64,000 bases of DNA from Peterkaempfera sp044755465 (GCF_044755465.1 NZ_JBIVRB010000001.1:744001-808000); one strand, 5' to 3'; shown: positions 33,420-41,927, numbered from the stretch's first letter. Translations and numbers: made by a program. The notes: a model not told the origin generated them from the sequence alone.

Positions 33420-33437
33420 TTGTGCACACGTTCACAA
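33420..33437. promoter_or_regulatory. Rex operator (ROP) upstream of rex-hemACD
   Basis: TTGTGCACACGTTCACAA is a near-perfect match to the streptomycete Rex operator, TGTG-N8-CACA symmetry with central ACGTTC. It lies 47 bp before the rex GTG, and TAGCCT follows at 33443. It predicts autoregulation by NADH-sensing Rex, as described in S. coelicolor. Confidence 0.85.
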
Positions 33438-33483
33438 ACGCATAGCCTGGCAGCCAAAGCCCAGCTTCACCCTCGGGAGCATC

Positions 33484-34305
33484 GTGGCAACTGGCCGACC
33501 CACCCACCCTGCCGACCGGGGCCGCCCGGCCAACCGTGGCCGAGGTATTCCGGAGGCCACGGTTGCGCGGTTGCCGCTCTACCTGCGCGCGCTGACCGCC
33601 CTGTCCGAGCGCTCCGTACCCACGGTCTCCTCGGAGGAGCTCGCCTCAGCGGCCGGAGTCAACTCTGCCAAGCTGCGGAAGGACTTCTCCTACCTGGGCT
33701 CCTACGGGACCAGGGGCGTCGGGTACGACGTCGAGTACCTCGTGTACCAGATCTCCCGCGAGCTGGGCCTCACCCAGGACTGGCCCGTGGTGATCGTCGG
33801 CATCGGAAACCTGGGCCACGCGCTGGCCAACTACGGCGGCTTCGCCTCCCGAGGCTTCCGGGTGGCGGCGCTGCTGGACGCCGATCACGCCGTGGTCGGC
33901 TCCACCGCCGCCGGACTGCCCGTCCGGCACATGGACGAGCTGGAGCACATCGTGGAGGAGGAGCAGGTGTCGATCGGCGTCATCACCACGCCGCCCGGCG
34001 CCGCCCAGCAGGTCTGCGACCGGCTGGTCGCGGCCGGGGTGACCAGCATCCTCAACTTCGCGCCCACCGTGCTCGCCGTGCCCGACGGCGTGGACGTCCG
34101 CAAGGTCGACCTCTCGATAGAGCTCCAGATCCTCGCCTTCCACGAGCAGCGCAAGTCGGTCGAGGAGGGCGCCGACCAGCCCGCCGCCCCCGCCAAGGCA
34201 GCCGCCCCCGCCAAGACCGCCGCCCCGCCCAGGTCGGCGGCCAAGCTGCGCCGCGCCGCCGAGCCGGGGACGGACGGGGAGCTGCCCGCGGTGATGCCCG
34301 CATGA
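33484..34305 (+). CDS. rex: redox-sensing transcriptional repressor Rex
   Basis: A 273-residue repressor that binds DNA when NADH/NAD+ is low. The winged helix is residues about 22-95 (VARLPLYLRALTALSERSV, EELASAAGVNSAKLRKDFSY, GTRGVGYDVEYL), and the Rossmann NADH domain opens with VVIVGIGNLGHALANYGG and contains VLLD-type AALLDADHAVVG and VITTPPGAAQQV. The C-terminal tail after residue 225 is Ala/Pro/Lys-rich and longer than in many relatives. A Rex operator lies just upstream. Its stop overlaps the hemA ATG, linking heme synthesis to redox state. Confidence 0.96.
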   Translation: MATGRPTHPADRGRPANRGRGIPEATVARLPLYLRALTALSERSVPTVSSEELASAAGVNSAKLRKDFSYLGSYGTRGVGYDVEYLVYQISRELGLTQDWPVVIVGIGNLGHALANYGGFASRGFRVAALLDADHAVVGSTAAGLPVRHMDELEHIVEEEQVSIGVITTPPGAAQQVCDRLVAAGVTSILNFAPTVLAVPDGVDVRKVDLSIELQILAFHEQRKSVEEGADQPAAPAKAAAPAKTAAPPRSAAKLRRAAEPGTDGELPAVMPA

Positions 34306-35690
34306 GCCTCCTCGTCATCGGCCTGAGCCACCGCAGCACCCCGGTCGGACTGCTGGAGCGGGCCTCGCTCGCCACCGACGCCCGGGACAAGCTGCTGCGC
34401 GCGGCCGCCGGGTCCGGCACGGTCAGCGAGGCGGCGCTGCTGGCCACCTGCAACCGGATCGAGCTCTACACCGACGTGGACAAGTTCCACGCCGGGGTGG
34501 CCGAGCTGTCCACCCTGCTGGCCGAGCACAGCGGCGTCGGGCTGGACGAGCTCACCCCGCACCTGTACGTCCACTACGAGGACCGCGCCGTGCACCACCT
34601 GTTCTCGGTGGCGTGCGGGCTGGACTCGATGGTGGTCGGTGAGGGCCAGATCCTCGGCCAGATCCGCGACGCGCTCTCGCTCGCCCAGGAGGAGCACACC
34701 GCGGCGCGCGGCCTCAATGAGCTGTTCCAGCAGGCGCTGCGGGTCGGCAAGCGCGCCCACAGCGAGACCGGCATCGACCGGGCCGGCCAGTCGCTGGTCA
34801 GCTTCGGCCTCGACCAGGTCGCCGCCGCCACCGGACCGGTCGCCGGCAAGCGGGTGCTGGTGGTCGGCGCGGGCTCGATGAGCTCGCTGGCCGCCGCCAC
34901 CCTGGACCGGGCCGGCGTCGCTGACCTGGCCGTCGCCAACCGCACCCCCGAGCGCGCCGAGCGGCTGGCCGCCGGCCTCGGCGCCCGTACGGTCCCCTTC
35001 GACCGGGTCGCGGCGGCGATGGCCGACGCCGACCTGGTGGTCTCCTGTACCGGGGCGGCCGGGCTGGTCATCGGCGCCGAGCAGGTCGAGGCCGCCGTAC
35101 GGGCCCGCGCCGCGCGCCGCCCGGCCGACGGCGGTCCGGACACCCCGCTGGCCCTGCTCGACCTCGCCATGCCCCGCGACATCGACGCCGCCGTGCACAG
35201 CCTGGACGGCGCCCACCTGGTCGACATCGAGAGCCTGGCCGACGCCGCCGCCGACCAGCCCGGCGCGGTGGACGTCGACGCCGTCCGCCGCATCGTGGCC
35301 AAGGAGGTCGACGCCTTCGGCGCCGCCCAGCGGGCCGCGCGGATCACCCCGACCGTGGTCGCCCTGCGCACCATGGCCTCCGACGTGGTGCTCAGCGAGC
35401 TGGAGCGGCTGGACGGCCGACTCCCCGACCTGGACACCCGCTCCCGCGCCGAGATCGCCCAGACCGTGCGCCGGGTCGTGGACAAGCTGCTGCACGCCCC
35501 CACCGTGCGGGTGAAGCAGCTGGCCGGCGAGCCGGGCGGAGCCTCCTACGCCGAGGCGCTGCGCGAACTGTTCGATCTCGACCCCTCGACCGTCGAGGCC
35601 GTCTCGGGCGCCCCGGCACAGCCGTCCCCCGCGCAGCCGGCGCAGCCGGCCCGAGCACAGGTAGCGGCCGCCAAGGGCGGCGCCCGATGA
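34302..35690 (+). CDS. hemA: glutamyl-tRNA reductase
   Basis: A 462-residue enzyme making glutamate-1-semialdehyde from Glu-tRNA, the first committed heme step. It opens MSLLVIGLSHRSTPVGLLER, has the catalytic Cys50 in LLATCNRIELY, HLFSVACGLDSMVVGEGQIL in the middle, the NADPH loop VLVVGAGSMSSLAAATL and a C-terminal dimerisation helix. The last about 30 residues are a Pro/Ala/Gln extension. ATGA overlap with rex upstream and hemC downstream shows a coupled operon under Rex control. Confidence 0.97.
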   Translation: MSLLVIGLSHRSTPVGLLERASLATDARDKLLRAAAGSGTVSEAALLATCNRIELYTDVDKFHAGVAELSTLLAEHSGVGLDELTPHLYVHYEDRAVHHLFSVACGLDSMVVGEGQILGQIRDALSLAQEEHTAARGLNELFQQALRVGKRAHSETGIDRAGQSLVSFGLDQVAAATGPVAGKRVLVVGAGSMSSLAAATLDRAGVADLAVANRTPERAERLAAGLGARTVPFDRVAAAMADADLVVSCTGAAGLVIGAEQVEAAVRARAARRPADGGPDTPLALLDLAMPRDIDAAVHSLDGAHLVDIESLADAAADQPGAVDVDAVRRIVAKEVDAFGAAQRAARITPTVVALRTMASDVVLSELERLDGRLPDLDTRSRAEIAQTVRRVVDKLLHAPTVRVKQLAGEPGGASYAEALRELFDLDPSTVEAVSGAPAQPSPAQPAQPARAQVAAAKGGAR

Positions 35691-36757
35691 ACCACCACCC
35701 AGGCAACCAGCACGACCGGGACTATCATGTCATGAATAGTCAACTCACCACCAATCAGGGCGAGTTGAAGCAGGCGACCCTCAGGCTCGGCACCCGCCGC
35801 AGCGCCCTCGCGACCGCCCAGTCCGGCCTGGTCGCCAAGGACGTCTCCCGGATCACCGGGCGGCCCGTCGAGCTGGTGGAGATCACCACCCACGGCGATG
35901 TCTCCCGGGAGCACCTGACGCAGATCGGCGGCACCGGCGTCTTCGTCTCCGCCCTGCGCGACGCCCTGCTCGACGGGCGGATCGACCTCGCCGTGCACTC
36001 CCTCAAGGACCTCCCCACCGGCGCCTCGGCGGGCCTGCTGCTGGCCGCCGTGCCCGAGCGCGAGGACTTCCGCGACGCCCTGGTGGCCCGCGACGGCCTC
36101 ACCCTGGAGCGGCTCGCCGCCGACTGCCAACGGGAGAGCGGCCGCGCCGCCCGGATAGGCACCGGCTCACCGCGCCGGACGGCCCAGCTCAACGCGTACG
36201 CGGCGGCCCACGGGCTGCCGATCGAGACCGTGCCCATCCGCGGCAACGTGGACACCCGCATCGGCTTCGTCCGCTCCGGCGAGCTGGATGCCGTCGTCCT
36301 GGCCGCCGCCGGACTCAGCCGACTGGGCCGCCTCGCCGAGGCCACCCAGCTGCTCGGTCCCGACCTGATGCTGCCCGCCCCCGGCCAGGGGGCGCTGGCG
36401 ATCGAGTGTGCCGCGCCCGACACGCGGCTCGCCACCGCTCTCGCCGCACTCGACCACGGCCCCACCCGGGCCGCGGTCACCGCGGAGCGAGCGCTGCTCG
36501 CCGCCCTCGAAGCAGGTTGCTCCGCCCCGGTCGGGGCGCTGGCGACCGTGCTGGAGGCCGAGAGCCATGCCACCGAACTGCGGCTGGAAGGCGTCGTCGG
36601 CACCGCCGACGGCGCCACTTCGCTGCAGATGTCCACCACCGGCCCGATCACCCTGGACGGGTCCTTCGAGCAGCAGGCCACGGCCCTCGGCCATGACCTC
36701 GCCGCCCGGATGCTCGCCAGGGGCGCGGCCGGTCTGATGGGGGAGCGAGTGCTGTGA
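35687..36757 (+). CDS. hemC: hydroxymethylbilane synthase (porphobilinogen deaminase)
   Basis: A 356-residue enzyme polymerising four porphobilinogens. The N-terminal signature LRLGTRRSALATAQS, the substrate loop HSLKDLP, the DALV and GTGSPRR motifs, and the cofactor-binding Cys in EAGCSAPVGALA are intact. The first about 30 residues are an extra polar stretch. ATG 35687 overlaps the hemA stop, but ATG 35732 gives a more usual N-terminus, so the start is uncertain. It is the third gene of the rex operon. Confidence 0.96.
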   Translation: MNHHPGNQHDRDYHVMNSQLTTNQGELKQATLRLGTRRSALATAQSGLVAKDVSRITGRPVELVEITTHGDVSREHLTQIGGTGVFVSALRDALLDGRIDLAVHSLKDLPTGASAGLLLAAVPEREDFRDALVARDGLTLERLAADCQRESGRAARIGTGSPRRTAQLNAYAAAHGLPIETVPIRGNVDTRIGFVRSGELDAVVLAAAGLSRLGRLAEATQLLGPDLMLPAPGQGALAIECAAPDTRLATALAALDHGPTRAAVTAERALLAALEAGCSAPVGALATVLEAESHATELRLEGVVGTADGATSLQMSTTGPITLDGSFEQQATALGHDLAARMLARGAAGLMGERVL

Positions 36758-38442
36758 GCCCCACCGCCAACACCGACGCAACCGCCTGCCGCAAGACCGG
36801 ACAGGTGACCTTCCTGGGCGCCGGCCCCGGCGACCCCGGGCTGCTGACGCTCCGTGCGGTCGAGGTGCTGGCGTCGGCCGACGTCCTCGTCGCCGATCCG
36901 CTCACCGCCGCGGCGGTGCGCACCCACTGCCCCGAGGGAGTGGAGGTGCACACCCCCGGTGACGCACCCGGCTCCGACGGCGCCGACCCGGCCGACAGCA
37001 CCGAGACCGCCGACTGGGGCGCCGCCGCCCTGGCCAAGCTGGTCGCGGCCGCCGTCAAGGCCGGCAAGCACGTGGTGCGCACCATCGACGGCGACCCCGG
37101 CCTGGACGGCCGGGCGGCGGAGGAGATGCTGGTCTGCGCCAAGGACCGCATCCCGTTCGAGGTCGTCCCCGGCGTCGCCCAGTCCGTCGGCGTGCCCGCC
37201 TACGCGGGCGTACCGCTGCGCGGCCGCCGCGGCGCCGACGTCCGCTTCGTGGACGCCGCCGCCCTGGAGCCGAAGTCCTGGCCCGACCTGGGCGGCTGCG
37301 ACGCCACCCTGGTGGTCCGCACCACGCTGGCCCAGCTGCCGGCCACCGCCACCGCCCTGGTGGCGCACGGCCGCAAGCCGGACTCGGCGGTGTCGGCCAC
37401 CCTCGGCGGCACCACCACCCGGCAGCGCACCTTCACCGCGACGCTGGCCACCATCGCCGCCGAGCTGAAGAGCGCCAAGGTGCTGCCCTCGCCGGTCTCC
37501 GCACCGGTCGACCCGCAGACCCCGGTGATAGCCGTGGTCGGGGAGCAGGTGGGCATGCGGGCCACCCTGTCCTGGTTCGAGACCAAGCCGCTCTTCGGCT
37601 GGAACGTGCTGGTCCCCAGGACCAAGGACCAGGCCGCCGCGCTCTCCGACCAGCTGCGCTCCTACGGCGCGGTGCCGCAGGAGGTGCCCACCATCGCGGT
37701 GGAGCCGCCGCGCACCCCGCAGCAGATGGAGCGGGCGATCAAGGGCCTGGTCACCGGCCGCTACGAGTGGATCGCCTTCACCTCGGTCAACGCGGTGCGC
37801 GCGGTCCGCGAGAAGTTCGAGGAGTACGGCCTGGACGCTCGGGCCTTCGCCGGGATCAAGGTCGCGGCGGTCGGTGAGACCACCGCCCAGTCACTGATCG
37901 ACTTCGGCGTCAAGCCCGACCTGATGCCGTCCGGCGAGCAGTCCGCCGCCGGGCTGCTGGAGGACTGGCCACCGTACGACCCGGTTTTCGACCCGATCGA
38001 CCGGGTGCTGCTGCCCCGCGCCGACATCGCCACCGAGACCCTGGTGGCCGGCCTCATCGACCTCGGCTGGGAGGTGGACGACGTCACGGCCTACCGGACC
38101 GTGCGCGCCTCGCCGCCACCGGCCGAGACCCGCGAGGCGATCAAGGGCGGCGGCTTCGACGCGGTCCTGTTCACCTCCTCCTCCACCGTGCGGAACCTGG
38201 TCGGCATCGCCGGCAAGCCGCACAACGTCACCGTCATCGCCTGCATCGGTCCGGCCACCGCCAAGACCGCCGAGGAGCACGGCCTCCGGGTCGACGTGCT
38301 CTCCCCGGCGCCCTCGGCAGCGGCGCTGGCCGAAGCCCTGGCCGATTTCGGCGCGGCCCGCCGCGACGCCGCCCTGGAGGCCGGCGAGCAGGTGTACCGG
38401 CCGAGTGAGCGCCGACCGGGCTCCCGCAGGAAGGCTCGCTGA
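36754..38442 (+). CDS. hemD: bifunctional uroporphyrinogen-III C-methyltransferase/synthase
   Basis: A 562-residue fusion. Residues about 10-255 are the SAM-dependent methyltransferase half (VTFLGAGPGDPGLLTLRAVE, FEVVPGVAQSVGVPAYAGV and LVVRTTLAQL); residues about 285-545 are uroporphyrinogen-III synthase (WNVLVPRTKDQAAALSDQL, FTSVNAVRAVREKF, VAAVGETTAQSL, VLFTSSSTVRNLVG). The methyltransferase half lacks a full set of SUMT signatures, as is common in actinobacterial fusions, so its activity is less certain than the synthase. GTG 36754 overlaps the hemC stop. Confidence 0.93.
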   Translation: MSPTANTDATACRKTGQVTFLGAGPGDPGLLTLRAVEVLASADVLVADPLTAAAVRTHCPEGVEVHTPGDAPGSDGADPADSTETADWGAAALAKLVAAAVKAGKHVVRTIDGDPGLDGRAAEEMLVCAKDRIPFEVVPGVAQSVGVPAYAGVPLRGRRGADVRFVDAAALEPKSWPDLGGCDATLVVRTTLAQLPATATALVAHGRKPDSAVSATLGGTTTRQRTFTATLATIAAELKSAKVLPSPVSAPVDPQTPVIAVVGEQVGMRATLSWFETKPLFGWNVLVPRTKDQAAALSDQLRSYGAVPQEVPTIAVEPPRTPQQMERAIKGLVTGRYEWIAFTSVNAVRAVREKFEEYGLDARAFAGIKVAAVGETTAQSLIDFGVKPDLMPSGEQSAAGLLEDWPPYDPVFDPIDRVLLPRADIATETLVAGLIDLGWEVDDVTAYRTVRASPPPAETREAIKGGGFDAVLFTSSSTVRNLVGIAGKPHNVTVIACIGPATAKTAEEHGLRVDVLSPAPSAAALAEALADFGAARRDAALEAGEQVYRPSERRPGSRRKAR

Positions 38443-38459
38443 AAGGCATCCGCACCGTC

Positions 38460-39443
38460 ATGACCGGCTTCCCCCACCACCGTCCCCGCCGACTGCGCAC
38501 CACCCCGGCGGTGCGCCGGCTGGTCGCTGAGACCAGGCTGCACCCGGCCGGGCTGATCCTCCCCGCCTTCGTACGGGAGGGGATCAGCGATCCGGTGCCG
38601 ATCCGCTCCATGCCCGGCGTCGTCCAGCACACCCGCGACACGCTGCGCAAGGCGGCGGTGGAGGCGGCCGAGGCGGGCGTCGGCGGCATCATGCTCTACG
38701 GCGTGCCCGCCGTGCAGGACGCCTGCGGCTCCGAGGGCACCAACCCGGACGGCATCCTCCAGCAGGCCATCCGCGACGTGGTCGCGGAGGTGGGCGACCG
38801 GCTGGTGGTGATGTCCGACCTCTGCCTGGACGAGTACACCGACCACGGCCACTGCGGGGTGCTGGCGGCGGACGGCAGCGTGGACAACGACGCCACCCTG
38901 GAGCGCTACGCCGAGATGGCGGTGGTCCAGGCCGACGCCGGTGTCCACATGGTCGGCCCGTCCGGGATGATGGACGGCCAGATCGGCGTGGTCCGCCGGG
39001 CGCTGGACGACGCGGGCCACCAGGACGTCACGGTGCTGGCCTACACCGCCAAGTACGCCTCCGGTTTCTACGGCCCCTTCCGGGAGGCGGTGGGCTCCTC
39101 GCTCAAGGGCGACCGCAAGTCGTACCAGCAGGACCCGGCCAACGCCCGGGAGGCGCTGCGCGAACTGGAGCTGGACCTGGCTGAGGGCGCCGACCTGGTG
39201 ATGGTCAAGCCCGCCATGGCGTACCTGGACATCCTGCGCCAGGTGGCCGACGTCTCCCCGGTGCCGGTCGCGGCGTACCAGGTCTCCGGCGAGTACGCGA
39301 TGGTGGAGGCGGCCGCCGCCAACGGCTGGATCGACCGGGAGCGGGTGATCATGGAGACCCTGACCTCGATCCGGCGGGCCGGGGCCGACCAGATCCTCAC
39401 CTACTGGGCGGTCGAGGCCGCCCACGCGCTGCGGCAGTCCTGA
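38460..39443 (+). CDS. hemB: delta-aminolevulinic acid dehydratase (porphobilinogen synthase)
   Basis: A 327-residue enzyme condensing two aminolevulinate molecules. Conserved segments are LPAFVREGISDPVPIRSMPG, the metal region VMSDLCLDEYTDHGHCGVL, YTAKYASGFYGPFREA with one Schiff-base Lys, DLVMVKPAMAYLDI with the catalytic Lys, and YQVSGEYAM. In the metal region the pattern is C-x-D-x7-C rather than the three-Cys zinc form, so metal use may be mixed or magnesium-based. It starts 17 bp after hemD and is closed by a strong hairpin. Confidence 0.96.
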   Translation: MTGFPHHRPRRLRTTPAVRRLVAETRLHPAGLILPAFVREGISDPVPIRSMPGVVQHTRDTLRKAAVEAAEAGVGGIMLYGVPAVQDACGSEGTNPDGILQQAIRDVVAEVGDRLVVMSDLCLDEYTDHGHCGVLAADGSVDNDATLERYAEMAVVQADAGVHMVGPSGMMDGQIGVVRRALDDAGHQDVTVLAYTAKYASGFYGPFREAVGSSLKGDRKSYQQDPANAREALRELELDLAEGADLVMVKPAMAYLDILRQVADVSPVPVAAYQVSGEYAMVEAAAANGWIDRERVIMETLTSIRRAGADQILTYWAVEAAHALRQS

Positions 39444-39475
39444 ACCCGGGCTCCGTACGGTCAGCGGAACGCGCC

Positions 39476-39504
39476 GAGGCCGGCCCCCAGCGGGGGCCGG
39501 CCTC
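39476..39504. terminator. perfect hairpin after hemB
   Basis: GAGGCCGGCCCCC (39476-39488), an AGC loop and the exact complement at 39492-39504. It lies between the convergent hemB stop (39443) and the minus-strand secreted-protein stop (39527), so it can serve both. Confidence 0.8.
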
Positions 39505-39526
39505 CGGCATGGACGGGGGCGTCCGG

Positions 39527-39940
39527 TCAGTGCGGCAGCAGCCCGCCGACGATCGGGCCGAGCACCGGTACGTCCTTCAGCCCGCCGCCGCTGCTCAGCG
39601 GCGAGGTCAGCGGGAGGGTGCTGACCGGCTTGGTGGCGCCGTTCGGGGTCTTGGGCTGCACCGAGACGCCGTTGGTCAGCGGGTCGGCGGCCGAGTTGGC
39701 CCAGGGGTCGAGCCGCAGGTCGGTCACCGGGCGCAGGGTGTGGCCCACGGTGCTGTTCAGGGTGGCGGCGGCCTGGGCGGTGTCCAGCGGCTGGAGCTGG
39801 GCCTTGGCCTCGGGGGCGGCGGCGGGGCGGGTCGGCTGGGCGGTGGCCGCCGAGGCGGGGGCCTGGGTCGCCAGTGCGCCGAGCACGGCGGCGCCGGCGA
39901 CGGCCAGCGCGCGGCCGCCCGCGCGGGACAGGATCTGCAT
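39527..39940 (-). CDS. secreted hypothetical protein
   Basis: A 137-residue protein with a Sec signal peptide (MQILSRAGGRALAVAGAAV, then LGALATQAPASAATA, cleavage probably after ASA). The mature part is Pro/Thr/Leu-rich and polar, with a short hydrophobic end (VPVLGPIVGGLLPH). No recognised domain. It lies beside the chaplin genes and is divergent from nothing nearby, so a role at the cell surface is possible but only inferred. GGAGAGGACAAC precedes the ATG at 39940. Confidence 0.7.
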   Translation of the reverse strand: MQILSRAGGRALAVAGAAVLGALATQAPASAATAQPTRPAAAPEAKAQLQPLDTAQAAATLNSTVGHTLRPVTDLRLDPWANSAADPLTNGVSVQPKTPNGATKPVSTLPLTSPLSSGGGLKDVPVLGPIVGGLLPH

Positions 39941-40071
39941 GGCTGTTGTCCTCTCCGGAGGAGTTGACCCTCCGTCTGTGGGAACCGCCGGCGGTAGCCG
40001 TCTGCGGCCACCGGCTGTGGGGCGGGGGCCGGGACGGCTGCCGGGCGGGGCGGGGCACCGGATGGTGGCGC

Positions 40072-40112
40072 GGCGCTGCCCCTCGGGCTCTCGGGCTCCG
40101 AGGGGCAGCGCC
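40072..40112 (-). terminator. hairpin after the first chaplin gene
   Basis: GGCGCTGCCCCTCGG (40072-40086) pairs with its exact complement at 40098-40112, 19 bp downstream of the minus-strand chaplin stop. Confidence 0.75.
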
Positions 40113-40131
40113 GTACTGTTCCGCGACTGCG

Positions 40132-40503
40132 TCAGCAGTCGTCCTTGCTGCGGTTGTGGCCGCGCTCGCCGCCCCAGCCGCGCTCACGCCCGTGCTCACG
40201 GCTGCCGAACTCGCGACCGCGCTCCTCGTGGCCCCGCTCCACGCGGCGACCGCCCACGTCGGAGGCGTTGATGCAGGTGTTGCCGAAGGCCGGGTTGATC
40301 AGGCCGATGACGTCGATCGTGTTGCCGCAGAGGTTGATCGGCACGTCGACCGGGACCTGGATGACGTTGCCGGAGACGACACCGGGGGAGCCGACCGCGG
40401 CACCCTCCGCGCCGGAGCCCACGGCGGAGGCGGCAGCGGCGCCGGCCATGACCATGCTGACCGAGGCGGCGGAGACGAAGACGGCCTTCTTGATGTTGCG
40501 CAT
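40132..40503 (-). CDS. short chaplin with long charged C-terminal tail
   Basis: A 123-residue secreted protein. A signal peptide (MRNIKKAVFVSAASVSMVMA, then GAAAASA) is followed by the chaplin domain: GSPGVVSGNVIQVPVDVPIN, LCGNTIDVIGLINPAFGNTC, with the two conserved cysteines. Unlike other short chaplins, it continues for about 45 residues rich in Arg, Glu, Gly and His (RGHEERGREFGSREHGRERG) and ends in Cys. Chaplins assemble into amyloid-like, hydrophobic layers on aerial hyphae. The tail could be an interaction or metal-binding region. It lies 71 bp downstream of a second chaplin gene on the same strand. Confidence 0.88.
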   Translation of the reverse strand: MRNIKKAVFVSAASVSMVMAGAAAASAVGSGAEGAAVGSPGVVSGNVIQVPVDVPINLCGNTIDVIGLINPAFGNTCINASDVGGRRVERGHEERGREFGSREHGRERGWGGERGHNRSKDDC

Positions 40504-40574
40504 GAGAACGTGACTCCTAGATCAGGTGGGAAGCCGCCCGCCGCGAGGAGCGGGCGGAGAGTGTGTCGCCCGGG

Positions 40575-40820
40575 TCAGTTGGCGTTGATGCAGGTGTTGC
40601 CGAAGGTCGGGTTGACCAGGCCGACGACGTTGATGCTGTTGCCGCACAGGTTGACCGGGATGTGGATCGGCACCTGGATGGTGTTGCCGGAGATGACACC
40701 GGGGGAGCCGACGGCGGCACCCTCCGCGCCGGCACCCACGGCGGAGGCGGCCGAGGCACCGGCCATGATCACGCCGCTGGCCGCCACCGTGAGGACGGCG
40801 ACCTTCTTGAGAGAACGCAT
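40575..40820 (-). CDS. short chaplin
   Basis: An 81-residue protein: signal peptide MRSLKKVAVLTVAASGVIMA then GASAASA, and a single chaplin domain (GSPGVISGNTIQVPIHIPVN, LCGNSINVVGLVNPTFGNTC) with both cysteines, ending in INAN. GGAGGAATTC precedes the ATG at 40820. It is secreted to the hyphal surface. It has the standard size of ChpE-H type chaplins and is transcribed toward the longer chaplin, possibly together with it. Confidence 0.92.
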   Translation of the reverse strand: MRSLKKVAVLTVAASGVIMAGASAASAVGAGAEGAAVGSPGVISGNTIQVPIHIPVNLCGNSINVVGLVNPTFGNTCINAN

Positions 40821-41085
40821 GGTGGGAATTCCTCCGTCTTTCTCTGCCCAGCCGATCGAAGGCGGGCAACGTGCGAAACGAGAATGTGGCCCCTGGGATG
40901 CGCGTGATCCCTGACGATCACTCGTGCGGCTCATTACCGTGGTTGTGCACCACAGCGCAAGCCATACGCGATCAATCGATTACACACCGTTCCCAGAGAA
41001 GTTTTGGCACACGCCGGCATGTGCCGCATGTCGAGGCGGTCCAGCGGGGTGGAGATTCACCCTCAGGGAGCGGCCCGGCACCGTC

Positions 41086-41331
41086 TCAGCTGTTGATGCA
41101 GACGTTCCCGAAAGCCGGGTTCACCAGCGAGATCAGAATGTTGACGGTGTTTCCGCACAGGTTGACCGGTACCGCGACCGGGACCTGGATCGTGTTGCCG
41201 GACACCACGCCGGGCGAGCCGTTGGCGGCGCCCTCGGCGGTGGAGCCCGCAGCGGCGGCGGCACCGGCGCCGACGAGCAGCAGGCCGGCTGCGGTGGTGG
41301 TGCCCAGCGCCGTCTTGGCGATGTTGCGCAT
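41086..41331 (-). CDS. short chaplin
   Basis: An 81-residue secreted chaplin. Signal peptide MRNIAKTALGTTTAAGLLLV then GAGAAAAA; chaplin domain GSPGVVSGNTIQVPVAVPVN, LCGNTVNILISLVNPAFGNV, CINS. AGGAGAG precedes the ATG at 41331. It diverges from the chaplin at 41572 across 240 bp that contain a perfect 10-bp inverted repeat. The gap 40821-41085 on its other side holds no gene. Confidence 0.92.
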   Translation of the reverse strand: MRNIAKTALGTTTAAGLLLVGAGAAAAAGSTAEGAANGSPGVVSGNTIQVPVAVPVNLCGNTVNILISLVNPAFGNVCINS

Positions 41332-41454
41332 GACTTCTCTCTCCTGAGGTGGTGAATCGGACCTCGGGCTGAAGAACGATGAACCCGCCGTCCGGGGAAC
41401 GGCCTTCACGGCCGCGATCACCCGGATGGACGCTCCGACGGCGGTGCGCGGGTC

Positions 41455-41481
41455 GGCCGGGTGAATTCACGTCACCCGGCC
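41455..41481. promoter_or_regulatory. inverted repeat between divergent chaplin genes
   Basis: GGCCGGGTGA (41455-41464), a 7-bp spacer and TCACCCGGCC (41472-41481) form a perfect inverted repeat, with GTGAATTCAC nested in its centre. It lies between the starts of two chaplin genes and could bind a dimeric regulator serving both. Confidence 0.45.
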
Positions 41482-41571
41482 ATGTCCTCCGGGCCGGTCC
41501 CTCGTTGGTTCACGCGGACAGTTCGAGTGCCTGTCGTTCACGTATGGGCAAGAGCATCAGAGGAGAGTGCA

Positions 41572-41814
41572 ATGAACGCGCCCAAGAAGGTGGCCGCCGT
41601 CACCCTTGCCGCCGCCGGCCTCGTCGCTGCGGGTGCGGGTTCCGCGATGGCGAGCTCCCACGCCGAAGGTGTTGCGAACGCCTCGCCGGGCGTCATCTCC
41701 GGCAACACCATTCAGATCCCGGTCGCCGTCCCGATCAACCTGTGCGGCAACAGCATCGACATCATCGGGCTGCTCAACCCGGCCTTCGGCAACACCTGCA
41801 TCAACGCCGGCTGA
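41572..41814 (+). CDS. short chaplin
   Basis: An 80-residue secreted chaplin on the plus strand: signal peptide MNAPKKVAAVTLAAAGLVAA then GAGSAMA; domain ASPGVISGNTIQIPVAVPIN, LCGNSIDIIGLLNPAFGNTC, INAG. AGGAGAG precedes the ATG at 41572. CGTTCAC appears about 45 bp upstream, in a region where a BldN-type promoter would be expected; I do not claim a match. A hairpin terminator follows the stop. Confidence 0.93.
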   Translation: MNAPKKVAAVTLAAAGLVAAGAGSAMASSHAEGVANASPGVISGNTIQIPVAVPINLCGNSIDIIGLLNPAFGNTCINAG

Positions 41815-41827
41815 CCCGCAGCCGCTG

Positions 41828-41870
41828 AGCCGCCGTCACCTGTCCGCCTGGCGGGCCGGTGACGGCGGCT
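41828..41870 (+). terminator. hairpin after the plus-strand chaplin
   Basis: AGCCGCCGTCACC (41828-41840) pairs exactly with 41858-41870; the loop contains a smaller CCGCC-TGG-CGG-type stem. Confidence 0.8.
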
Positions 41871-41927
41871 TCGTGCTGTCACAAGTCTTTACGGGCCTGT
41901 CCTGCCTGGGTAGCCTCCCTGACAGTT

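Noticed and set aside
33420..33437. Site for a FNR-like regulator
   Set aside because: The TTGTG-N6-TTCACAA form directly before rex fits the Rex operator much better than a TTGAT-N4-ATCAA site.
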